Below are positions 15,116 to 23,885 of a stretch of DNA of 38,667 nt, piece after piece. The DNA comes from Alphaproteobacteria bacterium. Its GTDB lineage: Bacteria; Pseudomonadota; Alphaproteobacteria; UBA9655. The stretch lies in contig JAIEMB010000029.1 in assembly GCA_019752515.1 (NCBI GenBank), positions 1 to 38,667 on the forward strand, read 5' to 3'. Below the pieces are notes generated by a model, which was given only the letters and a program-made list of their open reading frames with translations, made no database searches and was not told the DNA's origin. A program made the translations under genes and the position numbers. Every line of letters starts with the position of its first letter. The stretch's first letter is position 1.

Positions 15116-16054
15116 ATGAAAACCTCGTTTCTCAAATCACTGAGCGTTGTTGCTTTGTTAACAACAACAACACCTGTCATGGCGGCAGATCCAGTTGTGG
15201 CTATTGTAGATGGTCAAAAATTTACTTACTCCCAGGTAATGGAAGCAAAAGCAAGTCTTCCTAAACAATATCAGTCTGCTCCTGACGATAAAATATTTCC
15301 AGTTCTGGTGAACCAGGCAGTTGATACCTATTTGATCAACAAAGCAGCTCAGGCATCAGGTGAGGCAGAAAAACCCGAAGTTAAAAAAGCGATAGCAAAG
15401 CAAACGGAAGAACTTATTGCGCAGTCTTACCTTTTTGACAAAGTTAAGGGCACCATTACAGATGCTGCTGTTCAAGCCAAGTATGATGAATTCGTTAAGA
15501 GTTTTCCACAAGAAAAGGAAGTTCATTTGCGCCACATCCTTGTTGAAAATAAGGATACAGCAATGTCAGTTATTAAAGCTCTAAAAGGTGGATCTGATTT
15601 CAAAAAACTTGCCCAGGCTAAATCAAAGGATGCAACGGCAAAAGAAGGTGGAGACCTAGGATTCTTTCGAAAGAGTGAATTGCCTAAAGAGCTCGCAGAT
15701 GCCGCCTTTGCACTGACTCCAGGATCTTATAGTCAAGAGCCTGTAAAGACAGATTTTGGATGGCACGTTCTGAAAGTGGAAGAAATACGTGATGCAAAAC
15801 CGCCAAAATTTGATGAAGTTAAGAATGAACTTAAGGCACTTATGACTCAGGAAGCTGTTATTGCTCTTATAAAGGAACTGCGCTCTCAAGCACAAGTTGA
15901 GCTTTTTGATAAAGATGGTAAACCTATGCCGAAAGAGTCCGAAAAAAAGGGTGAACCAGTAGCTCCAGCGGCAGCGCCAGCAGGTGAAACTCCTAAAGCA
16001 GAATCTGCAGCTGAGGCCCCTAAACCAGGGGCTGCTCCAGCAGAAAAGAAATAA
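15116..16054 (+). CDS. Periplasmic parvulin-type peptidyl-prolyl isomerase
   Basis: Assists folding of exported or outer-membrane proteins by cis-trans isomerisation of prolyl bonds. 312 residues: signal peptide (to about 23, cleavage after VMA), an N-terminal SurA/PrsA-like helical domain, then the parvulin domain at about 139-240 with HLRHILVENK, GGDLGFFRKSELP, and FGWHVLKVEE, all standard PpiC motifs. The last 45 residues are a low-complexity Ala/Pro/Glu/Lys tail. ATG 15116 is preceded by AAAGGA. It is divergent from trhO; TATAAA at 15046-15051 may be its -10 element. Followed directly by the 128-bp repeat element. Confidence 0.9.
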   Translation: MKTSFLKSLSVVALLTTTTPVMAADPVVAIVDGQKFTYSQVMEAKASLPKQYQSAPDDKIFPVLVNQAVDTYLINKAAQASGEAEKPEVKKAIAKQTEELIAQSYLFDKVKGTITDAAVQAKYDEFVKSFPQEKEVHLRHILVENKDTAMSVIKALKGGSDFKKLAQAKSKDATAKEGGDLGFFRKSELPKELADAAFALTPGSYSQEPVKTDFGWHVLKVEEIRDAKPPKFDEVKNELKALMTQEAVIALIKELRSQAQVELFDKDGKPMPKESEKKGEPVAPAAAPAGETPKAESAAEAPKPGAAPAEKK

Positions 16055-16056
16055 TT

Positions 16057-16184
16057 TATACTCAAAGCATTTCAAGAATTTGAGTAGGCAACCGAGCGGC
16101 GAGCCCGATGAGCGTAGTAACCTACGTGACAGAGGGCGAGTCCCGAAAGTCAACGACCTCAAAACTTGAAATACGAAGGGTATA
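16057..16184. repeat. 128-bp palindrome-ended intergenic element
   Basis: The two ends are imperfect inverted repeats of about 27 bp: TATAC, seven variable bases, ATTTCAAG, TTTGAG at the left (16057-16084) and the complement CTCAAA, CTTGAAAT, GGGTATA at the right (16158-16184). The interior is markedly GC-richer than its surroundings (ACCGAGCGGCGAGCCCGATG) and contains a small hairpin GTAGTAACCTAC. It starts 3 bp after a stop codon. Size and shape fit a REP/MITE-like dispersed element or a structured 3'-end RNA; only one full copy is in the window. Confidence 0.6.
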
Positions 16185-16189
16185 GTATT

Positions 16190-16224
16190 GAGAGGGGTAA
16201 CGATAGGAGTTACCCTCATCTCTC
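16190..16224. terminator. Hairpin between parvulin and phosphatase genes
   Basis: GGGTAAC (16195-16201) pairs with GTTACCC (16209-16215); GAGAG (16190-16194) and CTCTC (16220-16224) extend the stem beyond a 4-nt bulge. It abuts the minus-strand phosphatase stop and may end both convergent transcripts. No U-run is obvious on either strand. Confidence 0.5.
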
Positions 16225-16843
16225 AAGAATCTTCATCAACTCTTTTTGTTGTGGGCGGAGGAAGAGGTGGGGGACTATCCTTAAAAGTTGCTCTGTCTCC
16301 AAACATAAGTTTTTGTAGGATTATATTGAGTATCGGTTTGTTGTTAGGCTTAAAAGTGACCATATAGACTTGATCGTATACCCGATCATCCCATGCACCT
16401 GGATCCTTAGCTCCCAAAGCTGAAATGATGGATCGGACATAACCATGACTCCAACACACTAAGACTGTCGTATCGTTATATTTTGAGTTTGTGAGAAGCT
16501 CTTGAGCGAGCTCATTCGTCTCATCGACTTTAAAATCGATATTTAAAGGTAGTTTGTAGTAATTCGCTGTTGGTGTACAGGTTTGAATAGGCCTTACAGA
16601 TGAATCTGTTTCGCTCAAACCGGTTGCAAAAATATGGGTAATGGTTGGATCATTATAAAGCGGAGTTCTTGAAAAGTAATAAGAGAGAGCATTTGCTCGC
16701 TCAAATCCTTTTAAGTCTAAATGATTTTCTCCAGGAATTTTCTCCCCATGGCGAATAATAATAACATTTTTTGGGACCGCAGTTAAAGAAGGGGAGTAGG
16801 AAACAAGGAGTGCTAAGGTGAGGCATAAGTTTTTCTTATTCAT
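16223..16843 (-). CDS. Secreted histidine phosphatase, paralogue A
   Basis: 206 residues with a signal peptide (to about residue 22). The mature enzyme begins NVIIIRHGEK with phospho-acceptor His32 in the RHG motif of the histidine phosphatase superfamily; the supporting Arg in SVRPIQTC and the second catalytic His in CWSHGYVRS are present, so the active site is complete. The C-terminus is Pro-rich (SPPPLPPPTTK). Its start overlaps the end of the paralogous upstream gene by 8 bp, so the two are surely co-translated. Substrate unknown: phosphosugars, nucleotides or host-derived phosphate esters are possible. Export suggests a periplasmic or secreted role. Confidence 0.82.
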   Translation of the reverse strand: MNKKNLCLTLALLVSYSPSLTAVPKNVIIIRHGEKIPGENHLDLKGFERANALSYYFSRTPLYNDPTITHIFATGLSETDSSVRPIQTCTPTANYYKLPLNIDFKVDETNELAQELLTNSKYNDTTVLVCWSHGYVRSIISALGAKDPGAWDDRVYDQVYMVTFKPNNKPILNIILQKLMFGDRATFKDSPPPLPPPTTKRVDEDS

Positions 16844-17516
16844 CCTTTTTATTCTCTTGGTTGGGTATTACATTTGGACATGTAACAGGTATGGGAGGAA
16901 GAGGTGTTGGTTGGGCATCAAAGGACATCCGATCCCCAAACATAAGTTTCTGCAAGCTTTTTTGAATCGTGGGCTTGGCACCTTTGTTAAATGTTAGCAT
17001 ATAAACCTGGTCAAAGACATTATTTGGCCATAAGCCCGTATCCTCACCCCCAAGAGCTATGATGAGAGACCTAATAAACTGATGGTCCCAACAGATTAAA
17101 ACGGTTGTATTGTTATACTGGGAATGGGTAAGAAGTTCTTGAGCGAGCGCACTCGATTGATGTTCGTTATATTTTGTGTTCAGAGGAAGCTTTAAATGAT
17201 CAGCTATGGGTTTACAGGTTTGCTCACACCGAATATGGGGATGTTTTCCCTTGTTATAGGCTGCGAAAACATGGGTAATGGGCGGATTATTATAAAGAGG
17301 TGTGCCTGAAAAGTAGTAGGGGAGTGCGGAAGCCCTTTCCAATCCCTGCAAAGATAAACAACTACCATTGGGCAGAACTTTATCTGCATGACGTGTGATG
17401 ATGATGTTATTAGGAACTCCAACCAAAAGTTTTGGTAATATTAGATTAATAGAAAAAATCAGTAAAACATAACTTATTCTTAATAATAAACAATCTATCC
17501 ACTTTCGATGCATCAT
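16836..17516 (-). CDS. Secreted histidine phosphatase, paralogue B
   Basis: 226 residues. A long hydrophobic N-terminus (residues 8-32) acts as signal peptide or anchor. The catalytic motif is TRHADK with His43 (Ala instead of the usual Gly of RHG), Arg in RCEQTC, and the second His in CWDHQFIRS. It aligns over its full length with the downstream paralogue, including LERA-ALPYYFSGTPLYN, QELLTHSQYNNTTVLICW and LQKLMFGDR, so the pair arose by tandem duplication. AAGGAAA precedes the ATG pair at 17516/17513. The Ala substitution and extra residues hint at substrate divergence. It is 24 bp downstream of the carboxypeptidase gene, forming a three-gene envelope operon. Confidence 0.82.
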   Translation of the reverse strand: MMHRKWIDCLLLRISYVLLIFSINLILPKLLVGVPNNIIITRHADKVLPNGSCLSLQGLERASALPYYFSGTPLYNNPPITHVFAAYNKGKHPHIRCEQTCKPIADHLKLPLNTKYNEHQSSALAQELLTHSQYNNTTVLICWDHQFIRSLIIALGGEDTGLWPNNVFDQVYMLTFNKGAKPTIQKSLQKLMFGDRMSFDAQPTPLPPIPVTCPNVIPNQENKKDE

Positions 17517-17540
17517 GACATTTCCTTAATGGCTTGGTTT

Positions 17541-18803
17541 TTATTTTTGTTTTTTCTTTTTTGATGCTTTCGGATTAACTTTCAAAGACTTAGGTTTCTT
17601 TGAGGTGTTGGTTTTTTTATTTACATTCTCCTTCGTCGTTGGCTTCTTTTTTGGTGTTTTAGCAGTCGTCTTTAGAGCTTTGGCTTCTTGTGAAACAGTA
17701 GCCTTTTTGGTGGACGGTTTTTTAGAAGTTACTTTTTTCGAAGGAGATTTTCCAATAGGCTGTTTTGAGTGATGTACTTCTTCTTGACCAATTACATTAA
17801 TAATATCATTTACTGATTGATATTTGACATTAAGGGTTTTTACCTGTCCATTTTGGGATACATACACAGCCTTTTTTGTTTGTGCTGGTTTTTTAGGGAA
17901 TGGTTCTTCATCGTTTTCAGAAGAAGCTAATGTATGCATAAGATCATCGAGCGATGCATATTCCTCTGCCGCATAGGGATCTCTTTTTGTTTTAAAAGTT
18001 CTATGGGTTGCCTCTAAGAGTTTTACCATCTTTTGATCACGAGCTTTTGCAGATTCGCCTCCCATGACCACTGCAATTATTCTACGGTTATCGCGAACCA
18101 TAGATGCGGCTAAATTAAAACCGGACGCATTTACAAATCCTGTTTTAATCCCATCTACACCTGGGACCTTCCCTAGAAGTTTATTGTGATTTGCGTGAAC
18201 AATACCTTTATGAACAAATTTCTGAGTTTTAAAAAGAGGGAAGTATTCTGGGAAATGCTTATAAAGACAAAGTGACAGGGTAGCCATATCACGGGCAGAA
18301 GTTACTTGGAGTTTGTTTGGTAGTCCTGATGCATTTTTGAAAACTGTTTTTGTCATTCCTAACGTATGGGCTTGCTGTGTCATAAGATTCGCAAAATGTG
18401 TTTCTGACCCTCCTCCTAGCGTCTCACCTAGAACGGCAGCAGCGTCGTTAGCAGATTTTGTTATAAGGGCAAGAATAGCCTCTCGTACGGTAAGGGTAGA
18501 TCCAGGCCTGAGCCCCAATTTGGATGGATTTTGTTGTGAAGCATGCTTGGAAACAGGTAGTCTTTGGTCAAGGGATAATTTTTTCCCACGTAGGGATTTA
18601 AATGTCATATATAGCGTCATCATTTTGGTGAGGGAAGCTGGGTGTGTAACTGCATCGGCGTTTGACTCATGAAGGACGTTACCTGTTTTTGCGCAGATGA
18701 CGATAGAAGCGCTTTTAGGGGCCCACAAGGGAGACGTGCTAATTAATAGGATCGATGTGAAAAATAAAAGAACTTTTAGCATTGATTGCTTAAAAGACCG
18801 CAT
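17541..18803 (-). CDS. dacC: D-alanyl-D-alanine carboxypeptidase with Lys-rich tail
   Basis: Trims the terminal D-Ala from peptidoglycan stem peptides (peptidase S11, PBP5/6 type). 420 residues: signal peptide, then active-site motif S57-L-T-K60 (HPASLTKMM), S117-A-N119, and K220-T-G222 (DGIKTGFVNASG), all intact. The usual C-terminal membrane-anchor helix is missing; residues about 345-420 are instead a Lys/Thr/Ser/Pro repeat-like basic tail (for example KKPSTKKATVS, SKKPKSLKVN) likely to bind anionic wall or membrane polymers. First gene of an operon with the two histidine phosphatases. The exact dac paralogue name is by similarity only. Confidence 0.88.
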   Translation of the reverse strand: MRSFKQSMLKVLLFFTSILLISTSPLWAPKSASIVICAKTGNVLHESNADAVTHPASLTKMMTLYMTFKSLRGKKLSLDQRLPVSKHASQQNPSKLGLRPGSTLTVREAILALITKSANDAAAVLGETLGGGSETHFANLMTQQAHTLGMTKTVFKNASGLPNKLQVTSARDMATLSLCLYKHFPEYFPLFKTQKFVHKGIVHANHNKLLGKVPGVDGIKTGFVNASGFNLAASMVRDNRRIIAVVMGGESAKARDQKMVKLLEATHRTFKTKRDPYAAEEYASLDDLMHTLASSENDEEPFPKKPAQTKKAVYVSQNGQVKTLNVKYQSVNDIINVIGQEEVHHSKQPIGKSPSKKVTSKKPSTKKATVSQEAKALKTTAKTPKKKPTTKENVNKKTNTSKKPKSLKVNPKASKKKKQK

Positions 18804-18840
18804 CCCCTCTACCCTTTCAAATTTTACGATAACTTTAACT

Positions 18841-18869
18841 ATAACACATGATTTTCATTCTTTTGTCTA
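18841..18869 (-). promoter_or_regulatory. Candidate promoter of the carboxypeptidase operon
   Basis: On the minus strand, TAGACA (18869-18864) and TGTTAT (18846-18841) are separated by 17 bp, about 38 bp before the start codon. An overlapping TATAGT (18843-18838) is a better -10 hexamer but spaced 20 bp. Confidence 0.3.
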
Positions 18870-18969
18870 GTACGTAGGGCACGTGTGTAGATATTTCGTT
18901 GACGCGTGAGATTAAATAATTCACCCTAAGCGCATTGAAAGTGAACAACTAAGTAGGGGAAAGTCGTTT

Positions 18970-19896
18970 ATGATCGTTGTATTTGGATCTTTGAATATTG
19001 ATATGGTGATGAGAGTTGAAAAAATGCCGCGCCCAGGGGACACTGTTCTTTGTCCAAGTTATCGTATGGTAGCAGGAGGGAAAGGGGCCAATCAAGCTGT
19101 TGCAGCGTCGAAGGCAGGAGCTTCCGTAAAACTGTTCGGGAAAGTTGGTGATGATGAATTTGGACGCATTGTTTTAACAGCTTTGAAAGAATCATCAATC
19201 GATCTGACTGGTGTTTCAGTAAGTAAGGAATCTTCTACGGGTTGTGCAACTATTTGCGTGAATGCCCAAGGAGAAAATATGATCACTGTTGCAAGTGGGG
19301 CTAATTTAAATGTACGTGAGAAAGAAATTCCAGACTTTCTTCTAGCAAAGGAGAATGTTCTTCTCTTACAAATGGAGACACCAATTGAAGAAAATTGGAA
19401 TATTATTCGGCGAGCTAAAAAATTTGGGGCACGTATTATTCTTAATCTCGCACCTGCTCATGATATTCCTCAAGATATCTTAGAGAGTCTGGATATTCTC
19501 GTGCTAAATCAAATTGAAGCAACTCTCTTAGCTCTTCACCTCGGATTTGATGTCATTTCGCCTACAGTGGCAGCTCGGCGCATTGCAGCAAATTATGGTA
19601 TTACGTGCGTTGTTACACTAGGAAAACTAGGAGCCATTGCTTGTTCTTCAGAAGGAACATGGGAAGTTAAAGCAATGGATATAGATGCAGTTGACACAAC
19701 GGCTGCGGGAGATGCCTTTGTAGGTGTCTTAGCTGCAAGTCTGGACAGAGGGGAAGAGATGCCGGTTGCTCTTCGTCGGGCGTCTGTTGCAAGTGGGCTT
19801 GCTTGTCTGAATGCGGGAGCTCAGGCGAGTCTCCCTACAATTCCGCAAATTGAGGCTCATCTAAAGAAAGTTCCCTTGCCACGTCAAATCGCATAA
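18970..19896 (+). CDS. rbsK: Ribokinase
   Basis: Phosphorylates D-ribose to ribose 5-phosphate with ATP. 308 residues with both PfkB signatures: N-terminal MVAGGKGANQAVAASKAG, and the C-terminal ATP/catalytic motif DTTAAGDAFVG near residue 245 with the catalytic Asp of GD. GSLNIDMVMRVEKMPRPGDTV (first 20) at the start is typical for ribokinases rather than other PfkB sugar kinases. GGGGAAA lies before the ATG. No ribose transporter or rbsD is adjacent; the gene is followed after 25 bp by putA and probably cotranscribed. Related PfkB kinases with other sugars cannot be excluded fully. Confidence 0.88.
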   Translation: MIVVFGSLNIDMVMRVEKMPRPGDTVLCPSYRMVAGGKGANQAVAASKAGASVKLFGKVGDDEFGRIVLTALKESSIDLTGVSVSKESSTGCATICVNAQGENMITVASGANLNVREKEIPDFLLAKENVLLLQMETPIEENWNIIRRAKKFGARIILNLAPAHDIPQDILESLDILVLNQIEATLLALHLGFDVISPTVAARRIAANYGITCVVTLGKLGAIACSSEGTWEVKAMDIDAVDTTAAGDAFVGVLAASLDRGEEMPVALRRASVASGLACLNAGAQASLPTIPQIEAHLKKVPLPRQIA

Positions 19897-19921
19897 AGAG
19901 AAAAGAAGGGAGAAGCATCCA

Positions 19922-22894
19922 ATGATTTTTGAGAATTCCTATCCAGACCAAATCTTTCTTGAAGACGCATTGGAAAAAGATGAGAAAAAACTAATTGAGT
20001 CCATACTTAAAGAATTAGAATCCTTTAAACAAACTCGCCCTCAAATTGCTGCTCAAGCTCAGGTTTGGATTCAGGCTGTACGAGGCATGCCTCTTCATGC
20101 CTTTAATGTCCAAAAGTTTTTGCAAGCCTTTCCATTGGACCGAGAAGAGGGTCGTTCTTTAATGGCCCTTGCAGAGGCTTTTTTGCGTATACCAGATGCT
20201 TATACAGCAAATTTATTACTTAAAGACAAGATTGGAGGACGTCATTGGCGACAAAGTGAAATGAAAGAAGATGTCCTCGTAGGCTTTTCTAGGTGGGGTC
20301 TGGATTTTATGAGTACTCTCCAAAATCAGTCATGGGGGGCGGTTACCCAACCCTTCATTTTCCAAGCCATCAAGATATTTATGCGCCTTTTGAGTCGCGA
20401 GTTTATTTTGGGACGTACCATCGAGGACGCCTTCAAGCGGAGTCGAAAAAATCCAGAAGATCGTTTTTCCTTTGACATGTTAGGTGAAGGTGCGCGTACC
20501 TATTCGACAGCGCAAGAACATAAGGAGTCTTATCGTCATGCTATTTCTGTTTTAGGAAAGCAAAAGAATTCGGGTCTTTCTTTTTTTGAAAGAGATAGTA
20601 TTTCTGTAAAATTATCTGCTCTTCATCCTCATTACGTTTTTTCCCATCGCGATAAAGTAATGAAAGAACTGTTACCGACTCTTGTAGAGCTTTGTATTCT
20701 TGCACGTGATGCAGATATAGCCCTAACGGTTGATGCTGAAGAAACAGCTCGGCTTGAGCTTTCCTTAGATCTCTTGGAAAATATTTGTAAGACATCTGAG
20801 CTCAAAGGATGGGATGGATTCGGTTTTGCTGTGCAAGCTTATCAGAAGCGAGCTCAAGGTGTGATTGAATGGGCAGAGGAATTAGGCCGGAAGTCAAATA
20901 TGCCCTTAATGATTCGTTTGGTAAAAGGGGCCTATTGGGATACAGAAATTAAAATAGCGCAAGTTGGTGGATACACAGATTATCCTGTTTTTACACGTAA
21001 AGCAGCTACGGATCTTTCCTATTTGGCGTGTGCTCAACGATTGTTAAGGGCAGAAGGTATTCTCTATCCGCAATTTGCGACCCATAATGCTTATACTGTA
21101 GCGGCTGTTCTTGAAATGTCTAAGGGACGTAAAGACATTGAACTTCAACGTCTTCAGGGAATGGGCGAAGAACTTTATAAGGTGGTGCGGGCAAATAACC
21201 CAGTCGTATGTCGTGTGTATGCTCCTGTGGGAAAGGATAGGGATCTCTTGCCATATTTGGTTCGGCGACTTTTAGAAAATGGGGCAAACTCTTCTTTTGT
21301 ACATAAAATTTATGATAAAGATCTTCCTCCTGAGGTTATAATGGGAGATCCATGGGATTTTTTTGAAACCCATCCGATTTGTCGTCATCCCCAAATTCCT
21401 TTGCCTCGTGATTTATATGGGAAAGTACGTAAGAACTCACAAGGTTACGATTTGAATGACTTGAAAACAGTTATCGAGCTAAAAAGTGACATTGAACAAG
21501 TAAAAATTTCTGATGATCTCTTGAGTGAATCAACGGTTGAAGATTTAGAAAATATTCTTCAACGTGCTTCGTCTCATTGGGAAGCTTGGGATTTAACCTC
21601 TGCTGAAAAACGTGCGGATGTTTTAAAGCGAGCCGCAGATTTACTGGAAGAAAAGCGAGGTCTCTTTCTAAAACTACTTATCCAAGAAGGAAAAAAGACA
21701 CTTGCAGATGCCCTATCAGAGCTTCGAGAGGCAGCTGACTTTTGTCGTTATTATGCAGTTGAGTCCTTAAAACATTTTGAAGCGCCTTATTCTCTTCGGG
21801 GTCCAACAGGAGAACAAAATGAACTGATCTTAAGGGGTCGTGGTGTTTTTGCTTGTATTAGCCCTTGGAATTTTCCGCTTGCCATTTTTATGGGGCAAGT
21901 TACAGCGGCCCTTGCAGCCGGAAATGCGGTAATCGCAAAACCTGCCAGTCAAACACCTCTGGTTGCGTATCATGCTATTCAAGTTTTGTATGAGGCTGGG
22001 ATTCCAAGGGAAATTTTGCATTTCCTCCATGGGAAAGGGAGCATTTTGGGGACGCCCCTTATCGAAGACTTAAGAGTTGGTGGTGTTGTATTTACGGGCT
22101 CTACCTCAACGGCTCAACATCTTCAGAAAATATTAACAGATCGAGGAGGGCCTCTTGTTCCTTTCATTGCTGAGACTGGTGGCCTCAATGCGATGATCAT
22201 AGATTCCTCAGCTCTTATAGAACATGTGGTTGATGATGTTATTGCCTCGGCATTTCAAAGTGCTGGGCAGAGATGTTCTGCTTTAAGGATTCTTTTTATC
22301 CAAGAAGATGTTTATGAGCCAACCGTTGCCATGTTGAAAGAGGCTATGGAAAGTTTAATTGTAGGAGATCCTCAATGGCTATCCACGGATGTAGGACCTG
22401 TAATTGATGCAAACGCTCAGCACGAAATTGAAGTATATATAGCTACAAAATCACCCTTAGGTCGAACGATCATTCCAGAGATGGAGGGAACTTTCGTGGC
22501 TCCAACGCTTATAGAAGTGGAAGGAATGGCTGACCTCACCAAAGAAATTTTTGGCCCCGTTCTTCATGTAGCCCGTTTTAAAGCAAAAGATTTGGAAACG
22601 CTTGTTCGAACGATAAATCAAAGTGGCTATGGGTTGACCATGGGCCTTCAAAGTCGTATTGGCTCAACAATCCATAAGGTCCGCAATTCTGCGCACGTAG
22701 GTAATCTTTATGTAAATCGCAACATGATTGGAGCTGTTGTTGGAGTTCAGCCTTTTGGAGGTGAAGGCCTTTCAGGTACGGGGCCAAAAGCAGGGGGACC
22801 CTTTTACCTTCCCCGCTTTGCTGTTGAACGAACATTCAGTTACAACATTATGGCAAGTGGGGGTAATGTGGCGCTTTTGAATTTGGACGGATAA
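19922..22894 (+). CDS. putA: Bifunctional proline dehydrogenase / P5C dehydrogenase PutA
   Basis: Oxidises proline to glutamate in two steps: FAD-dependent proline dehydrogenase, then NAD-dependent glutamate-semialdehyde dehydrogenase. 990 residues. The ProDH barrel (about 170-480) shows RLVKGAYWDTEIK, FATHNAYTV and CRVYAPVGKDRDLLPYLVRR (substrate-binding RRxxEN). The aldehyde dehydrogenase half (about 540-985) shows ISPWNFPLAIF, FTGSTST, general-base Glu in ETGGLNAM and catalytic Cys in SAGQRCSALR. It lacks the N-terminal ribbon-helix-helix repressor domain of long PutA proteins and the extra C-terminal domain, so it is a short catalytic-only PutA. It fits use of host amino acids as carbon and energy source. 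GGGAG precedes the ATG. Confidence 0.95.
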   Translation: MIFENSYPDQIFLEDALEKDEKKLIESILKELESFKQTRPQIAAQAQVWIQAVRGMPLHAFNVQKFLQAFPLDREEGRSLMALAEAFLRIPDAYTANLLLKDKIGGRHWRQSEMKEDVLVGFSRWGLDFMSTLQNQSWGAVTQPFIFQAIKIFMRLLSREFILGRTIEDAFKRSRKNPEDRFSFDMLGEGARTYSTAQEHKESYRHAISVLGKQKNSGLSFFERDSISVKLSALHPHYVFSHRDKVMKELLPTLVELCILARDADIALTVDAEETARLELSLDLLENICKTSELKGWDGFGFAVQAYQKRAQGVIEWAEELGRKSNMPLMIRLVKGAYWDTEIKIAQVGGYTDYPVFTRKAATDLSYLACAQRLLRAEGILYPQFATHNAYTVAAVLEMSKGRKDIELQRLQGMGEELYKVVRANNPVVCRVYAPVGKDRDLLPYLVRRLLENGANSSFVHKIYDKDLPPEVIMGDPWDFFETHPICRHPQIPLPRDLYGKVRKNSQGYDLNDLKTVIELKSDIEQVKISDDLLSESTVEDLENILQRASSHWEAWDLTSAEKRADVLKRAADLLEEKRGLFLKLLIQEGKKTLADALSELREAADFCRYYAVESLKHFEAPYSLRGPTGEQNELILRGRGVFACISPWNFPLAIFMGQVTAALAAGNAVIAKPASQTPLVAYHAIQVLYEAGIPREILHFLHGKGSILGTPLIEDLRVGGVVFTGSTSTAQHLQKILTDRGGPLVPFIAETGGLNAMIIDSSALIEHVVDDVIASAFQSAGQRCSALRILFIQEDVYEPTVAMLKEAMESLIVGDPQWLSTDVGPVIDANAQHEIEVYIATKSPLGRTIIPEMEGTFVAPTLIEVEGMADLTKEIFGPVLHVARFKAKDLETLVRTINQSGYGLTMGLQSRIGSTIHKVRNSAHVGNLYVNRNMIGAVVGVQPFGGEGLSGTGPKAGGPFYLPRFAVERTFSYNIMASGGNVALLNLDG

Positions 22895-23194
22895 ACATCA
22901 TATGGTGATAGGGGATTTGATCCTCAGACCGATCTATCATGCGAAATATCTGCTCAAGGGGAACATCCTTTCTAAAATGCTCCTCTAGGCATAATAAACC
23001 AAGGACGATAATTCAATTTTAAAGGGGTGCTTAATCCAACTATTAAAATATTTTCGAGGAATTGCGTGACAAGTTAATAAGATATAATAAAGGACATTAA
23101 CAAATTGCGCTGACAATTTTGCTCCTAAATCATCCTTGCAGGAATAAATTATCCTTGCTAACTTAAGCCCGAATTTATAAAGGAGAAAGAAAAA
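22895..23194. other. Intergenic region after putA
   Basis: 300 bp without a credible gene. Near the putA end a possible hairpin is formed by TGATAG and CTATCA (about 22903-22940) enclosing GGATttGATCC, a weak terminator candidate. The right part is AT-rich and should hold the rhodanese promoter; AAAGGAG lies just before that start. Confidence 0.4.
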
Positions 23195-23671
23195 ATGAAT
23201 GTTTTTACAAAGAATATTTTAATTTTAGGATTAACTTTTTTCGCTGTGCCCGCAGCATTTAGTGCAGAAACAGCTAAAACAGAGCAAAATCTACCCAATC
23301 CTGCAAAAGCAACCGAGTTTTTTGGGCAAGAATTAAATTTCAAAACAAATCCTTATGGTGTTAACAATTTGATTAAAGATAAAGCTACAAACGTTGTAAT
23401 TGTTGATGTACGAGATGCAAAGTCATTTGCAAAGGGGCACATTCCAGGTGCTATTAACGTTCCTTACAATAAATTTAATGGTTTTGAAGGATCTGAGACC
23501 GAGTTCCCCGGTTTACAAAAAGACAAGATCAATATTGTATACTGCTATGAGCTTCTCTGTAATTTAGGGCAAAAAGCAGCAAAGAAATTTGCATCAATCG
23601 GCTATCCTGTAAAGGAAATGTCCGGTGGTTTCTCTGAATGGAAGAAGCATAAATATCCAGTTGCAAAATAA
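23195..23671 (+). CDS. Periplasmic single-domain rhodanese
   Basis: 158 residues. Signal peptide (to about 24, cleavage after FSA), then one rhodanese domain: VVIVDVRDAKSFAKGHIPGA is the typical N-terminal part (DVR...F..GHIPGA), and the active-site loop YC117YELLCN carries the persulfide-forming Cys117, with an additional Cys122. SGGFSEWKKHKYPV is the standard C-terminal signature. Probably moves sulfane sulfur or acts in redox in the periplasm. AAAGGAG precedes the ATG. It stands alone and ends in front of a clear hairpin. Substrate is unknown. Confidence 0.87.
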   Translation: MNVFTKNILILGLTFFAVPAAFSAETAKTEQNLPNPAKATEFFGQELNFKTNPYGVNNLIKDKATNVVIVDVRDAKSFAKGHIPGAINVPYNKFNGFEGSETEFPGLQKDKINIVYCYELLCNLGQKAAKKFASIGYPVKEMSGGFSEWKKHKYPVAK

Positions 23672-23695
23672 CGTTATCCGTCTTGTACTTATATT

Positions 23696-23725
23696 AGAGA
23701 GGAAAGTCTTAAGTCTTTCCTCTCT
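23696..23725 (+). terminator. Terminator after the rhodanese gene
   Basis: Perfect 11-bp stem AGAGAGGAAAG (23696-23706) with CTTTCCTCTCT (23715-23725) and an 8-nt loop. A run of seven T begins about 15 bp after the stem. Confidence 0.7.
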
Positions 23726-23885
23726 GAGAAGTTTATAATTTTTTTATTCTTTAATTGAAAAAATATTATATTTACATAAGTCCTTAATTTTTTAAAAAAC
23801 GATCCAAGTACTCCTTATAATATTTCTTATTTACCTGGAGTATTTATGAAGTTTTCTCTTTCATGAGGCTTTGTTCTCTTTTTTC

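Noticed and set aside
16081-16170. GC-rich interior of the 128-bp element as a tRNA or other structured RNA gene
   Set aside because: No cloverleaf, no T-loop GTTC motif and no anticodon stem could be drawn.
15656-16219. Long minus-strand open frame opposite the parvulin gene
   Set aside because: Arg/Phe/Cys-rich composition typical of an antisense shadow, and it runs through the repeat element; no start signal.
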